From NCBI GenBank assembly GCA_012934845.2, contig WNNJ02002420.1:167927-231926 (forward strand): a stretch of 64,000 nucleotides of DNA. Direction: 5' to 3'. Under the pieces are notes generated by a model. That model had not been told where the DNA came from and made no database searches. It saw only the letters and a program-made list of their open reading frames with translations. Position 1 is the stretch's first letter; each line of letters opens with the position of its first letter. A program made the position numbers and the translations under genes. Positions 30,507 through 42,448 of the stretch are shown in pieces. The stretch comes from Pomphorhynchus laevis (taxonomy: Eukaryota; Acanthocephala; Palaeacanthocephala; Echinorhynchida; Pomphorhynchidae).

Positions 30507-33500
30507 AACACTAGTAATAATATTAACAGGTTCTCAATGTCACTGGATTCCCTTAAAATCTATGGATAAGTTACATGTAAAGCGTATTCAAGTATGGGTA
30601 GAATATATGAGCCAAACAGTAGCTTGTACAGTGATGGACTTATCCTATTAAAAGACTTTAAAATCATTCATAAAATACGATTACTTCGAATACAAATACA
30701 TCTAGTGTGAACATTAGTTTTTGAGCTACTGGTTATCATCACACCAAAATCTTTGAATTCACTTACTTGGCTTATGTGAATCGAACTTATCTAATACGAT
30801 GAGTTGAGTGAATAGCCAATGGACATGTGCGCACATTTAGAGGGGTTAACCATCAACAATTTTCCAATGCCCATCTTTCTAGACGTGTCAGATCATCTTA
30901 AAGGATTTTAATGTACCTCCCATTTCTAATACGTCGGCATTTCTTAACATCATCAGCATACATAACGGCATCAGAACGAATTACACATGGAACATCATTG
31001 ATATAGACAATAAAAAAGTGGTGAGATAACAGCATCCTGTAGAACTCCATAATGAATAGCGAATGAGGTGTACATATCTGCACCTACACGTATTCTAAAA
31101 GAGCGTGAACTTAAGTAATTTGCAATCCAGGCCACATACATTGGACAAACACTAAGTGACCTCAATTTGTAAATGAGACGATCATGCGGAACTATATCGA
31201 AAGCATGAGAGAAATCTATGAAAAATATATCCGATTAAACTCGTTCATCTATTGTAGACTGTCATGAGTTGGAAGTAACCAAAAGGTTACTTATTGTTGA
31301 TCCATTTGGTCTGAAACCGTGTTGTGAGTAATTGAGTTTATTGTTGCTTTCCAAATCAGAAGATATGTTTTTGACAATTAGCTTTCTAAGCAACTTACAA
31401 ATAATACATGTCAAGGCAACTTAGTAATAGTTCTTACACACTTGTAGATCTCCCTTTTTATACAATGGAACTACAATGGGTTCCTTCCAACGTGAAGGAA
31501 TTCGATATTGGAGAATAGAAAACTGAAACATACGGAAAACATGAATATATTTGAGGAGTAATTTTTTCAAAAGAATTGAGGGAAGTTCGCCGGACCTGCA
31601 GCGGTGTTCGGTTTTAGTTTACAGAGAATGCTTCAAAACATCGTCAGCACAAAACGACAGATTAGCTCGATCGAATGATTCTGAACCCTGTTCTGATTCA
31701 GAACTACACGATGTCTGTGAAGAGCAAAACCGATAAGAATTCTTGAGCAAATAAGTTTGTCATGACACTATTACATGTGACCTCGCTTTGGGAATCATCA
31801 TTCAATGATACTAGTGTAATATTCGAGCCCCTTATTTTGCGAATGTAAGAAAATAGACCTCGTCATCCACAGAACTCAACTTATCTGCAAACTGACGACG
31901 TTTCGTAATCTTGAATTGTTAAATATATTGCCTACTTTGTTTGATAGACTCATGAGATAGTTGTTCACAACCAAATTAAATTCACGCATGTTCACGTGCA
32001 CGTGGGTGATACCGGAGAAGCCCATCGAACCAAGGACAAACTTTTCTTTGTTTTTAACTAGGGAATATGCGATATCAGTAAGTTATAAAGTGTGATTTCA
32101 AAAACATTCCAAGCCTCTTTAATTCCGCATATATACGGATCTGGCCATATAACCATATTCAATCTGTAGATAATTGCTTCGAAATCAGTATTTTAGAAAT
32201 TCAGAGGCTTACCATGCATGGGACTGACCTAGATTACATTGTGGGCACATTTAAATGAAAGGACAGTTTGCAATGATCGCTCATCTCTAGTCCTGAAAGA
32301 AAATCTATGTGAGTAATATTAGACTTAAGCGAAGACAAGACCACGTCTAGCTGGGCAGACGACTGGCTAGCGAAACGGGTTGACTCAAGTGCATGCTGAT
32401 GCAGACCACAGTTGTGTAGAACACTCAATAATATGAGTTTGATGTAATGCGACTAGGAAACGAAAAAGAGTCCCAATCTATTGAGGGAATATTCAGATCT
32501 AAGATTAGTCATTTTTCTGTTGACCACAGAGCTCAACAAGTTCTATTAAATCATCGATATTTGCCGAAGGACGACGATAGAACACTAGCACATACATAGA
32601 ATTGACCTGACCAAGGCACAATTTGAGGTATATAGCCTCATTCCCATTAATATCACTAATCGTCAGCAAACACACTGCATCAATACTTAAACTGCAATAT
32701 ATCACAACGCCCCTCTCCTTCTACCAGATCGATCACAACGAAACAGGTTATATCTAACTATGGATAATAAGCTATCAGGAACAAGATCAGTGAGCCAGGA
32801 TTCACCACTAAGGACAATGATATTTGGATGATGAGATGTAGCTATGACCTTCAATTCATCTATCTTATTGAGAATGCTTGGAACGTTCGACTATATAACT
32901 TTGAGCCAATTGTGGTTTTTACGATAATACGAATTTGGTATTATTCTACAATTCTCAGAAATATTTTTGATAGCAATGCCATCTCAATCGTGGACGACGC
33001 CGAACTACCGGAAAATTTACAATATGCAGATTAGTTTCTTCAGATTATGTACGAGCATTTAGCCCAGTCTGAGCAACACGCCAGAGACAATAATCATCGA
33101 AATACATATCTGTCAACAACCGAAATGGAGACTGCATCAGTTTAGATCTGCGTTTTAACAGCTTACGAACCACTGAGGAGGTACGCAGGACCACTTTCAT
33201 AAAACGAGAACGTCCTTCAAAGCGTTTGCGACGGCCTATCCTAAATACCGCAATAAGGCGAACTTCTGAAATATAAAATCCGTAACTATAATGATTTATT
33301 GAAATATTCACATTTACCTTAAGTTACCTTCTTATTTGTAGATAGTTGAATAAAGCCTCTTATGTTGGTTCTTTCTGACTACTAGAGTAAAGTTACTACA
33401 GATCTTCTGAAGAGATAATAATTCTCAATATTTTTTGGAATTGTTCAACATCACGGTCTACTCGAGTTTAGGCCACATATGACGATGACTCAGGAATGTT

Positions 33501-34195
33501 CGTAAAATCAAACACCGATCTCGAGAAGATTCATTAGAGTTGCCGGACAAAAACGACGTGTGACTATTTAGTTGGTCAGTTGGTCGTTGAGAGAATATCT
33601 GACTAGAAACTTTACTAGACTGTTCACCCTCGATTTGAACCTGGTGTGGAATTTCGATATAATGAGAGTCTATATTATTGTTATCTGATTGCTTCGTGAA
33701 AGAATGTGAGGTAGGCAATGTGGATTGTGACTTGACAACGGAATTGCTAGCTTCTTTGACAGGTATCATTTGACTCGGTGTCCATATTCAGACCAGATAT
33801 GATTATACTAATTGTGAAATTCGATGTCATGCCATCCGGGAGTAAAGGGCTGGTGTTTTTGTATCTCTCGGGTTTCCAACATGTATGATTAAACACAATA
33901 TCGTGATTTGGCATAGTTTGACAATCTTCAATCGGTAGATCATTCGTCATATTCACATCTTTACGAACCGCAAAACTGTAACTGACGGAGTGAATATCGT
34001 TGGATTCTTTGGATGTATCAGCAGCAAGTATGACATCAGAATTATTCTATGTGATCTTTGAGATATTTCGCAAAATCGAAGCGCTGCAATATTCACAAAT
34101 AATTTTTTTATCGCACATAGTGATTGTTCGGATTCCGGAATTGAGACGGTTGTACAGACATCGCAACCCAAAGAGTCACAACAACTTTTTTATTT
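30507..34195 (-). mobile_element. Old, decayed CR1-like LINE with ORF1 and ORF2
   Basis: The minus strand carries a nearly full-length but heavily mutated LINE. ORF1 begins with a PHD-like motif (CDSLGCDVCTTV, ~34150-34190), followed by low-complexity sequence (33458-33956) and an RRM-like region (VRLIAVFRIGRRKRFEG, MKVVLRTSS, 33045-33311). ORF2 gives an APE endonuclease (IIVLSGESWLTDLVPDSL at ~32780-32830, LVFYRRPSANIDDL, LEMSDHCKLSFHLN at 32234-32700). RT follows (a FIDFSHAFDIVPHDRL block at ~31200, FIVYINDVP and MYADDVKKC at 30898-31083). The C-terminus near 30560 reads LLFGSYILPILEYA. Many stops and shifts make it an ancient copy. Confidence 0.75.
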
Positions 34196-34275
34196 TTTTG
34201 TTAGTAAGTGGACTTGTAAGCGTGCAGCTGGCACTTTTTTGCCACGTTATAGTATAAATGCATTATTATTGAGTC
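34196..34275 (+). repeat. L2-like 3'-tail fragment (copy C subfamily)
   Basis: GTGGACTTGTAAGCGTGCAG, then CTGGCAC and TTTGCCACGTTA with ATTATTATT at the end, matches the tail of L2-like copy C. No coding sequence is attached. The tail abuts the start of the old CR1-like element. Confidence 0.7.
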
Positions 34276-34314
34276 AACGAATAATGAAAAAATAGAGGTA
34301 AAATACACATTGCC

Positions 34315-34414
34315 GATCAATTCAATCAGTTGAAGATCAATTCAATCAGTTGCAGATCAATTCAATCAGTTGCCGATCAATTCAATCAGTTGCAGATCAA
34401 TTCAATCAGTTGCA
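34315..34414 (+). repeat. Five-unit 20-bp tandem repeat
   Basis: The unit GATCAATTCAATCAGTTGCA is repeated five times with differences only in the last two bases. It lies just upstream of the 5' end of L2-like copy E. It could be part of that copy's 5' UTR, but copy F has no equivalent, so it may be an unrelated minisatellite. Confidence 0.9.
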
Positions 34415-34429
34415 GCTTAACACCTTAAA

Positions 34430-37400
34430 CACAAAGGACGTTAAGGGGAGGACGTAAGAAAACAGCCACGACCGGCACCAACTATGCTCAACTGCAAGTA
34501 CAGTGCTCGACACACGACTGCAGCGTCTGGACAACAATCGCATGCGACAGCAGTAAGTCTAAAGAAGACTTCCTATGAGGATTTTCGCAAACACATTAAT
34601 CCGCAACCTCTCACATAAGCACATATCGACATACAACACGTCAACTCAAATTACCCCTATCGTTTCCAATGTATTTTCTTATGTATCCAATGTATTCTCA
34701 ATGTTTCCAATGTATTCTCTTTTACTCACTGGTCCTGTCACCAACCATATACACTTCCCATCACATACCATCTTCACTCTCCGACACACCTCGTCCCGTC
34801 TCCCTGTCGTGTTTCTCAATAACCTACATCAATCAATCAAAATCACCTCTACCAAAGTCAACGATCTTTCCACTTATAACCTTTCAGCACATCGCTTGCC
34901 ACCATTATCATGGTGGCAAGCGATGTGCCACCATGATAATGGTAGCACAACCATCATTATCCGCTATGTCTCCCGCCGTCAATCCAACTTCCTCCAAATC
35001 CTCAACTGCCAGCTCTCCTATTCTGATCTTACCCACTCACGTCACTCGTCATCTTTTACGGAAACGCTTTCCTTCTCCCGATCGTAGCGTCATCGTAAAT
35101 AATATCACTTATTCAACCTCCTTATATACACAAGCACGTCTCGACCACGATGTTTCCGCCTTCAGATCCATCCTCCCGTATCTTGTTCCTGCGAATAAAC
35201 CACCCTTTTTCAACAACATCTCTTCTGTTGCATTCATCTGCCTAAACAAATCTTCTCAATCTAATCCTTCTCAGCCCCTTTCCTGAAATTTGGTTTCAAG
35301 CATCGCTCTCACGCGTGCTCTGTTCTCTCCCATCAATTTAAACTCATGTCCTCTTCAAACACTCAAATTTTCCCCAATCGCACCCTTTTCGAAATCGCTC
35401 AACTCTCTTCTGTCGTCATTAATAAACGCCTTCGCGAGGAAAACAGCGAAACTGCAACGGAAATTTTCAAGTTGTCAACACCCGCTCCAAAATTCGATGG
35501 CTCTTGATTTCCTCTAGTGCCATTGGCGTGGCACTTGACATCATCGCTGTCCCCGATCGTTATGATCTCTACACTTCACTGTTTTCTCCGATCCTAGTCT
35601 ATCCAATCACTTTCTCGTCACCCTTGATATCACTTCCAACCACAGCCGGCTTCACCCACCTACCATTCTACGTAGCCCTTGGAGAAATCTTGTCCTCCTC
35701 TATCTCCGCTCCGCGTTACTCAAATCGTCTCTGTCCACTCCCACAATAACATCTTACTCTCTCACGATCTTGTCTTTCTTTTCGACTCTGAACTCCCATC
35801 TACTCTCGATCTTCTCTTACCTTTCAATCCTCAGCTTCACAGTCGCTTGTACCGTACCCATGGTTTGACATTCAATGCTCACTCTCAAAGCGTCTACTCC
35901 GTCAGAGTTTTCGAGTTTATCACACTATCCCAGACTTGATAACCGCTCGCTTACTCCGTCTTTCGGTGATTCTTATCTTGCTCTTCCCCAGTCTCATCTC
36001 CACCTACTACGTACCGAATGCAACTCATTCTGATGCATAAAATCAACACTTCATAAATTTTATGTCTCTCTGGCATACTTTTAACTCAATCATTCCTCCC
36101 ATTTCATCGTCTTGCAACATCAATCCTCATGATTATTCGTCATTCCTTCTGACCAAAGTATCCACTTTGTTCTCTCACAACCCTGTTTTCATCTTCTCCC
36201 TGTCTCACCTACCGAAGTCTTATATGTTCTCATGTCCTTGCCTAACAAAACCTCATCTTCCGATCCCTTGCCTACCCACATACTTAAATCCATATATTCA
36301 TCGATATCCCCTTTTCTCACAACCTTGTTTAACTTGTCCATCCCCAGTCAATTCTTCCCTTCACACAGGAAATCGGCCATTGTTCGTCATCTTCTTAAAA
36401 ACAATCGCTCGACCCCTCATTTCCTTCTAGCTATGGCCTCATTTCACTCCTCCCTACTCTTTCCAAGCTCTTAGAGCGCCTTATCTTAAGACAGATTAAT
36501 GTTTATCTCTCTTCATCGAATATGTATCCTCTTTTCTATTCCGCTTACCGCTCTAATCACTCCACTGAAATCGCTTGCATAAAAGTTTACAACGACCTAC
36601 TCATTTCTCATGGCAAGATTTTATATAGTGTGATCATCTCCCTCGACTTATCTTCCGCCTTCGACATCGTCGGCCACTCCACTCTAATGTCTTGCTTTCT
36701 TTTTGATTACGGCTTTTCTTTCTCCTCCGTAGCATGCCTTGCCTCATATCTATATGACCGTTCTTTTCGCGTCTGTTCAAATTCATCATTCTCCCCTTTC
36801 ATCTCTATTTTCAGCAGTGACCCACACGGTTTAGTCTTAAATCCCCTGCCTTTCTCTTTTCTGCTTATCGATCCCTCTCCGTTTACCAAACCTTACTCTT
36901 TAACGTTATACAATACGCCAATAACATCCTCATATATGATCATGCACCCACCATCTCATACACGATATCAGAATTTCTGCCCCAACTGTATTTCTTTTAT
37001 CTAAAAACGTCTCCTATTTTCATCTCATTCTAAACTCCGGCAAGACTAAAATAATGTGGATCCTCCCCTGTCAACCCTCACATATATCCTCTCCCTGTAT
37101 CTTTTGCCTAATCAATCATCCCCATAGTTCACAATTTTTCTTTAGTAGGCTTCCATTTCGATGATCACATTTCCCTTAAATCCTTGGTCCGTGAAAAGGT
37201 CCGCTCGTCTAACTTAATTCTCCGTGTCATTCGCTGTATCTACCGCCTTATCGATTTCCGTTCCGGTATGTCTCTTTTTATATTGCTTCTTTTCCCTAAA
37301 ATCGATTATTGCCTTAGCCTTTTCGCCAATTCTTCAAAATCCATCAGCCTTCCCCTACAACGCATCATCAGCTCCGCCGTTCGAGTGGTCCTACGTCTCC

Positions 37401-37735
37401 GTCGCTTTAACCTCGTATTCATATTATCCATCTCACCTCGCCCTCCACTTACATTCGCATCCAACTCCGCCTCCTCGTAACTTTTCGTTTCATCACTGTC
37501 GTCTCCCCATTGTTCATCAACCTCTTTCTCTTAAACGACACTCGCCCCATCTCTTTATCGTTGCGTTACCGTCATTTCCTATTACTCCACATTCCTAATT
37601 ACTCTAACAATTACGGTCTCCGATCCTTCCTCGTCGCTGCCCTACTCGCATGAAATCAGCGCCCTCTCGACGTCTGCCGCGCTCCCTTTTTTATTACATT
37701 CAAATACCTCCTCCGTACCAACTTCTTGACACATG
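34430..37735 (+). mobile_element. L2-like LINE, copy E
   Basis: The plus-strand copy retains the 5' end. It encodes GGRKKTATTGTNYAQLQVQC, then CSVWTTIAC (the PHD-like ORF1 start, 34440-34560), and the ORF1 RRM-like part (SVIVNNITY, ARLDHDVSAFRSIL at 34970-35285). Most of the endonuclease is deleted near 35520, where sequence jumps to ALDIIAVPD. The connector and RT follow (PNKTSSSDPLPTHIL, DLSSAFDIVGHS, YANNILIYDHA) to 37735. YADD reads YANN, H of VDH is shifted, and many frames are broken. The 3' hairpin tail is missing. It is older than copies F and G. Confidence 0.84.
34887..34928. repeat. Perfect 19-bp snap-back palindrome in copy E
   Basis: GCACATCGCTTGCCACCAT and ATGGTGGCAAGCGATGTGC are perfect reverse complements around the 4-nt loop TATC. 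Copy F reads straight through the same place (CACATCGCTTGCCACC then TCTTTATT), so the right arm is an added inverted duplication. Confidence 0.92.
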
Positions 37736-38344
37736 ATTGATTATTAGTTGATTATTATCAATGTTAGTCTCCATGGATAATCACTATAAATATGTTGGGT
37801 TGAAATATAATAAAATTTTCTTGTCAAGCACTTTAGTGCATTATAATCAACTAAATGATACTAACAGTACCATTAGACTAATCAACGATAGGCATTTTAA
37901 ATCATCAATCATAATGACCTTTCTAATGCTGTGTAACAATGTAAATCTACGGTTAGATCATTAATCTGAACTTGTGGTGTTTCTTAACGACATTGATGGC
38001 AAGTGTTTGTCTGTGGAAGACAATTTAGGACCACATACTTTCAACACTAAAGATTTTGTTACTAACAAAATTTACTAACAAAAATTTTAAGAGCTTAAGA
38101 ACACATTTGCGATCTAATATACATACAATCAATATTTTTGAGATTAAATATTCTTGATCAGTAACTACTTACAATTAATATATAATTAATACATACAATC
38201 GTCCAGCTTTACAAGCTCATGCAAGTCCAGCTCATACAAGACTAACTAAATTGGATTAACTAACTACATTGGATTACTAACTACTTACAAAAAGAGAGAG
38301 CAAATAGAGGTCATACAATAATTACAATGTTGGACAATCAACGA
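37736..38344. other. Spacer without a recognisable gene
   Basis: AT-rich sequence holds short frames only. It has several copies of the string TAACTACTTACAA (around 38160 and 38280), which also occurs in the 5' leaders of the two long RT-RLE elements (56660 and 60070). The right end may therefore be the leader of the CR1-like element, or an RT-RLE remnant. No gene is called. Confidence 0.5.
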
Positions 38345-40149
38345 GGAAATGGCAAAAAAAAATCAACAAAGAAATCAGGGCATTTAAATATCTAGATAGA
38401 GTGCGTTAACGAATATTGTGATGTATGGACGACGGTCGGTGCTTTATCTAGTAAAAAAGATACATTCAATGATAAAAAATTCTTTTGCAGTTTATGTTGT
38501 GCTGAGATGTTCAGTAAGTGTTCGTCGTCGAAACTCACATCAACGGATAATAACACAAAGACCGCAGTGACCTCTGGAAATTCAGGAGCGGTGACTGGTC
38601 GTGAATTGGATGCGCTCACTACCGATGATGCTGATGATGAGTGTCGCATAGTGTCTGGTAATTTACCGATGACATATTTATCGTCACAGAACACCTCTCC
38701 TTGTTCAAGGAACAACGTCACTATATTGCGATATATAGATTCGGCATTTGAAGATAGGTTAATACAGAACATCGCCACGGCAAGTTTATTAAGAGTACAT
38801 GAGAGTTCACGTGAATCCAACGAAACTCCTGACAATTTTTCAACCGACAAAAGAATAGAGGCTGAGATTTACAAACATAGACTAACTGAATCTTCAAATA
38901 GTGGTGATTTTAATTATCAACTGAGAAAGCCTGTAACTTCATGCGATGCAAGTGTTTATGACGAGGGCAATTCCTCAGGCAGAGCAGCCAATATAAGAAA
39001 AGTAAGGATTCGGAATTACGACAGAAGTATAAATGTTATTTAGAGTTGAATTGAAGAGTCGTGTATGATCAATACTCAAGAAAGAGTTGATGAAGACGTT
39101 TATAAGTTCTGCTGACCACGCTAAGATGTTGCTTCATCGTGGTTAACATTTAAAAGATTCTACTATAAGAATACTGAGAGACATTAATTTTGATGAGCGT
39201 TTGAAATTGAGGAAGGCTCGCGAGGAGCTACAGGGTAGAATAAGCAAAGGATAGACGAATCTGTGCATAAGAAATTTTCAAGTAGTTCGATGGCGACCAT
39301 CAGTACGTTGGACCCGCTTCTACCAAACTAGAGAATGGTTTTATTCTGATTCCAATTTTGATCATTTAATTGATTTTTCTGAGGTACATGATAAAACTAG
39401 TAAAGCTTTTACGTTATCAGAGATTTCGCTTTATATTGGTTACTCAAACGTTAGAAGTTTTCAATCTCAATTTCCTTTCTTGCTCGACCATATTGCTGAT
39501 AATCATTATGATATATTCTGTATTTCAGAATCTTGGTTAAATAGTGACATCTCTGATAATCTGTTTAATGTTTTAGGTTATAAGTTAATAAGAGCGGATC
39601 GCTTTCGTGGTATGCGAGGTATATGAGTTGTAGCATTCGTACGACATGATCTCTCAACATCAAATATATCATATTTTTGTGATTCTGAGTGGTCATATGA
39701 CTGTCTGTCTTTTACTGTTAATCATCAATTGTTAAAATTAAATTTTTGTGTTGTTTACAGATCTCCATCTTTCACTTTGATAACATATCGGCTTAAGGAT
39801 TATTTATCTAATTTTTGTTCATCCCAACGATTTGTCCTTTTTAGGTAACTTCAATATTCTGAATGTAGATTGGAATATGAATGGGTATCAACCCTGCTCA
39901 GGCGTATCAAAACAATTTCGTGATTTATTTCTTGCTGACCTACTTTTAGTGAAACATTGTAGAGAACCAACTCATGTCAACGGTGCTACTCTAAATCTTG
40001 TGTTTACAAGATGTACTGGATATATCGACAGTATTGCATATTATCCTCCTCTTGGTAACAGTGATCACTGTGTTTTCTCCGTTAAATTAGTGTCCAAGAT
40101 CGTTTGTAGGTCAAAATTGGGTCATCCAAAACGAAATTTGACTCGGGTG
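38345..40149 (+). mobile_element. CR1-like LINE, 5' part (ORF1 and endonuclease)
   Basis: ORF1 begins GKKKSTKKSGHLN, then ECVNEYCDVWTTV and CSLCCAEM, a PHD-like cysteine pattern. It is followed by a 178-codon open frame (38507-39043) of Ser/Thr/Asp-rich sequence without known motif. ORF2's APE endonuclease is spread over frames: GYSNVRSFQSQFPFL, DIFCISESWLNSDIS (~39510), FLGNFNILNVDWNMNGY (39832-40173) and LGNSDHCVFSVKL. The active-site-type residues E (SESW), N (GNFN) and SDH are visible. L2-like copy H interrupts it at 40150, and it resumes at 41706. Confidence 0.8.
38507..39043 (+). pseudogene. CR1-like ORF1, C-terminal to PHD-like motif
   Basis: The 178-codon open frame continues the PHD-like motif upstream, which is separated by a stop near 38393. 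It is rich in Ser, Thr, Asn and Asp, with a basic end (NIRKVRIRNYDRS). No RRM or CCHC knuckle is visible. ORF1 proteins of this group bind element RNA; this region may be the disordered linker. It is incomplete. Confidence 0.55.
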
Positions 40150-41563
40150 GATACCCAAAAAAGATTTATTTAACGCGGCAAATGCGTGTCAGCGCACGCT
40201 TACATGACCACAAAAAACAAATCTGTAAATCAGGTGTCGAGAAGGTGTGAACGGAGGAGGTGTTTGAATGTGATAAAGGAGGGGGCGCGGCGGACGTCGA
40301 GAGGGAGTTGATTCCAGGCGAGTAAGGCGGTGACGAGGAATGATCGGAGACCGTAGTTGTTGGATTAATTAGGAACGTGGAGTAAGAGGGTATGACGGGA
40401 ACGCAGCGATAGCGAGGTATGACGAGTGTCGTCTAAAAAAGAAGGTTGATGAACAATGGGAAGCCGGCAGCGATGAGATGAAAAGTAACGAGAAGAAGGC
40501 GGAGTTTGATGCGGATGTGGATGGTGGGCCAGGAGAGTTGGGCAAAATATGTGGATGTGTGGTCGAAGCGACGGAGACGAAAGAGCACTCGAACGGCGGT
40601 GTTGATTATTCGTTGTAGGCGTAGGATTATGGACTTTGGAAAATTGGCGAAAATGCTAAGGCAGTAATTGATTTTAAGGAAGAGAAGCGATGAAAGAAGA
40701 GACATACAAGAACGGAAGTCGATAAGGGGGCGGATACGGCGGATGTCACGGATAATTAAGTTAGATGAGCGGATCTTGTCACGGACGAAGGGTTTAAGGG
40801 AAATGTGATCGTCAAAATGGAAGCCTAAGAAAGTGAGACTGTGGTTTATAGGGATTATCGATAAGGCAAAAGATACAGTGGGAGGAGATATGTTTGGTTT
40901 ACGGGGAAGTATTCACATTATTTTGGACTTGTCGGGGTTTAGAACTATATGGAGATTGGAGAGACGTTTGAAGATAGAAGAAAGACAGTTCGAGGCAGAA
41001 ATGCCGATATCGTGTATGCGATGTGCGGGTGCATGAGCATAGATGAGGACGTCATCGGCGTATAGCATGACGTTATAGGAGTAAAGTTTGATATACGGAG
41101 AGAGATCGCCAAGCAGAAGAGAGAAAAGCAGGGGACCTAGGACTGAACCTTGTGGGACCCTGCAAAAAATAGGGATGGGAGTTAAGGATAATGAATTAGA
41201 ACAGACGCGAAAGGAACGGTCGGATAGATATGAGGCAAACCACGCTGCGGAGGAGGAAGAAAAGACGTAATCATAGCGAGGACGAGAAAGGAGGAGGGAC
41301 TGGTCGACAATGTCGAAGTCGGAGGAACGGTTGAGGGATATGAGAACACTATATAGAGCCTTGTATCGAGAAATGAGTAAGTCCTTTTAAACTTTCATGC
41401 AGGCGATTTCTGTGGAGTGTTTTGAGCGGAAAGCGGATTGGAAAGGAGGGTACAAATTGGATGAGGAGAGATAAGCGCTGATCTGTATTAGGATGATGAG
41501 TTCTAAGAGCATAGAAAGAGTAGGTAGTAGTGAAATGGGGCGATAGCTAGAAGGAAGGGAGGG

Positions 41564-41595
41564 GTCAAGCTATTGTTCCTGAACAATCGCTTGAC
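41564..41595. repeat. 15-bp snap-back repeat in copy H
   Basis: GTCAAGCTATTGTTC and GAACAATCGCTTGAC pair at 14 of 15 positions with only a 2-nt loop (CT). It lies exactly where copy H stops matching the intact L2-like order. Confidence 0.88.
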
Positions 41596-41611
41596 TACTT
41601 CTTGACAACTT

Positions 41612-41651
41612 CATTCTGGCCAACTTTTTGTAGTTTTAGTTGGCCAGAATG
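41612..41651. repeat. 14-bp inverted repeat in copy H
   Basis: CATTCTGGCCAACT (41612-41625) and AGTTGGCCAGAATG (41638-41651) are perfect reverse complements, 12 nt apart. They lie at the edge of the endonuclease fragment, whose normal sequence contains only one arm. Confidence 0.88.
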
Positions 41652-41937
41652 TTGATGAACCGGAAGGACTCGGTGGAAGATTGGCGGTCGAAGCGGATGT
41701 GAATATGTTTATTCTACTGAGTCTGAAATTGCTGAAAGCCTGGTGGACAGCTTCCATTCTCCATCGACTATTGTTTCGGATATTTACTCTTTAAGATGTA
41801 TCCCATTCACAATATTACTCAGAATCTCGTTAAGCCAATCAATGCATCTGAAGTATTGCTCCTAATCACTAGGCTTGATCGATTTGGTTCTCCTGGTCCA
41901 GATGATATGTCGTAAGGTTGAATCTGTCGTAAGTAGT

Positions 41938-42162
41938 CAAAATTGAAATGGCAAGACGCCCCGCATGAGGTAGAAAATTTATTGAATTTTCGATTCCAGT
42001 TTGGAATCATCATCAGAAATTTTAAGTATTTAACAATCAAGACAATTTTAAAATTGTCTTGATTGTTAAATACTTAAAATTTCTGATGATGATTCCAAAC
42101 TGGAATCGAAAATTCAATAAATTTTCTACCTCATGCGGGGCGTCTTGCCATTTCAATTTTGA
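41938..42162. repeat. 225-bp near-perfect palindrome
   Basis: The left arm (41938-42049) and right arm (42050-42162) are reverse complements with no spacer and a single 1-nt indel (CCAGTTGG versus CCAAACTGG). The ends are TCAAAATTGAAATGGC and GCCATTTCAATTTTGA. It interrupts the RT coding sequence of the CR1-like element between GPDDMS and the following segment. Flanks carry GTCGTAAGTAG on the left and, 40 nt away, GGTCGTAAGTAG on the right. It has no coding potential. It could be a fold-back element or an inverted duplication from hairpin-primed repair. Confidence 0.95.
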
Positions 42163-42257
42163 TCATTTAACATTGACCCCGAGCACCTTCCGTTTCCATG
42201 GTCGTAAGTAGTGTTTTAACTCATATGTTTTCATTTAGCCTGATCAATTCGTGGATT

Positions 42258-42392
42258 CGTACGTTTAAGGTAAGAGTTGGTGAGTCTTTATCTGCAGAAA
42301 GAAGTATGTCGACATGTGTCCCTCAGGGTTATGCACTCGGATCTTTATTATTCATCACGTTCCTTAACGATTTACTCTTACGTATTGAGAAC
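42258..42392 (+). repeat. 135-bp direct repeat within CR1-like RT, copy 1
   Basis: This segment matches 42518-42652 at an offset of 260 bp with a few substitutions. It encodes RTFKVRVGESLSAERSMST and the following QG motif. The copy here reads CVPQGYALGSLLF, so it is the degenerate one. Confidence 0.9.
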
Positions 42393-42448
42393 ACTCGATA
42401 CTTCTAGATTTTTCGAAAGCCTTTGATCGTGTTCCACATAAAGGTCTT

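Larger units (their letters stand above)
40150..41705 (-). mobile_element. L2-like LINE, copy H, inserted in the CR1-like element
   Basis: The minus-strand copy carries the 3' tail at 40150-40200 (hairpin GCGTGCGCTGACACGC on the reverse strand). RT follows up to the SYRPISLLP segment near 41560. A jump then leads to a short endonuclease piece (FNI..LDRQSSTES, 41640-41705). Frames are broken. Sequence quirks (the GTTAAGGATAATG and TTTAGAACTATATGGAG variants) are shared with copy F and not with A or G, so H and F are sister copies. Two small inverted repeats (41564-41595 and 41612-41651) sit at its deranged 5' end. Confidence 0.86.

Noticed and set aside
34315-34414. Telomeric or centromeric satellite.
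   Set aside because: There are only five units of 20 bp, with no canonical telomere motif, so it is a local minisatellite.
37761-37964. A 67-codon frame in the spacer before the CR1-like element.
   Set aside because: It is short and low-complexity, with no similarity recognised and no splice or promoter support.
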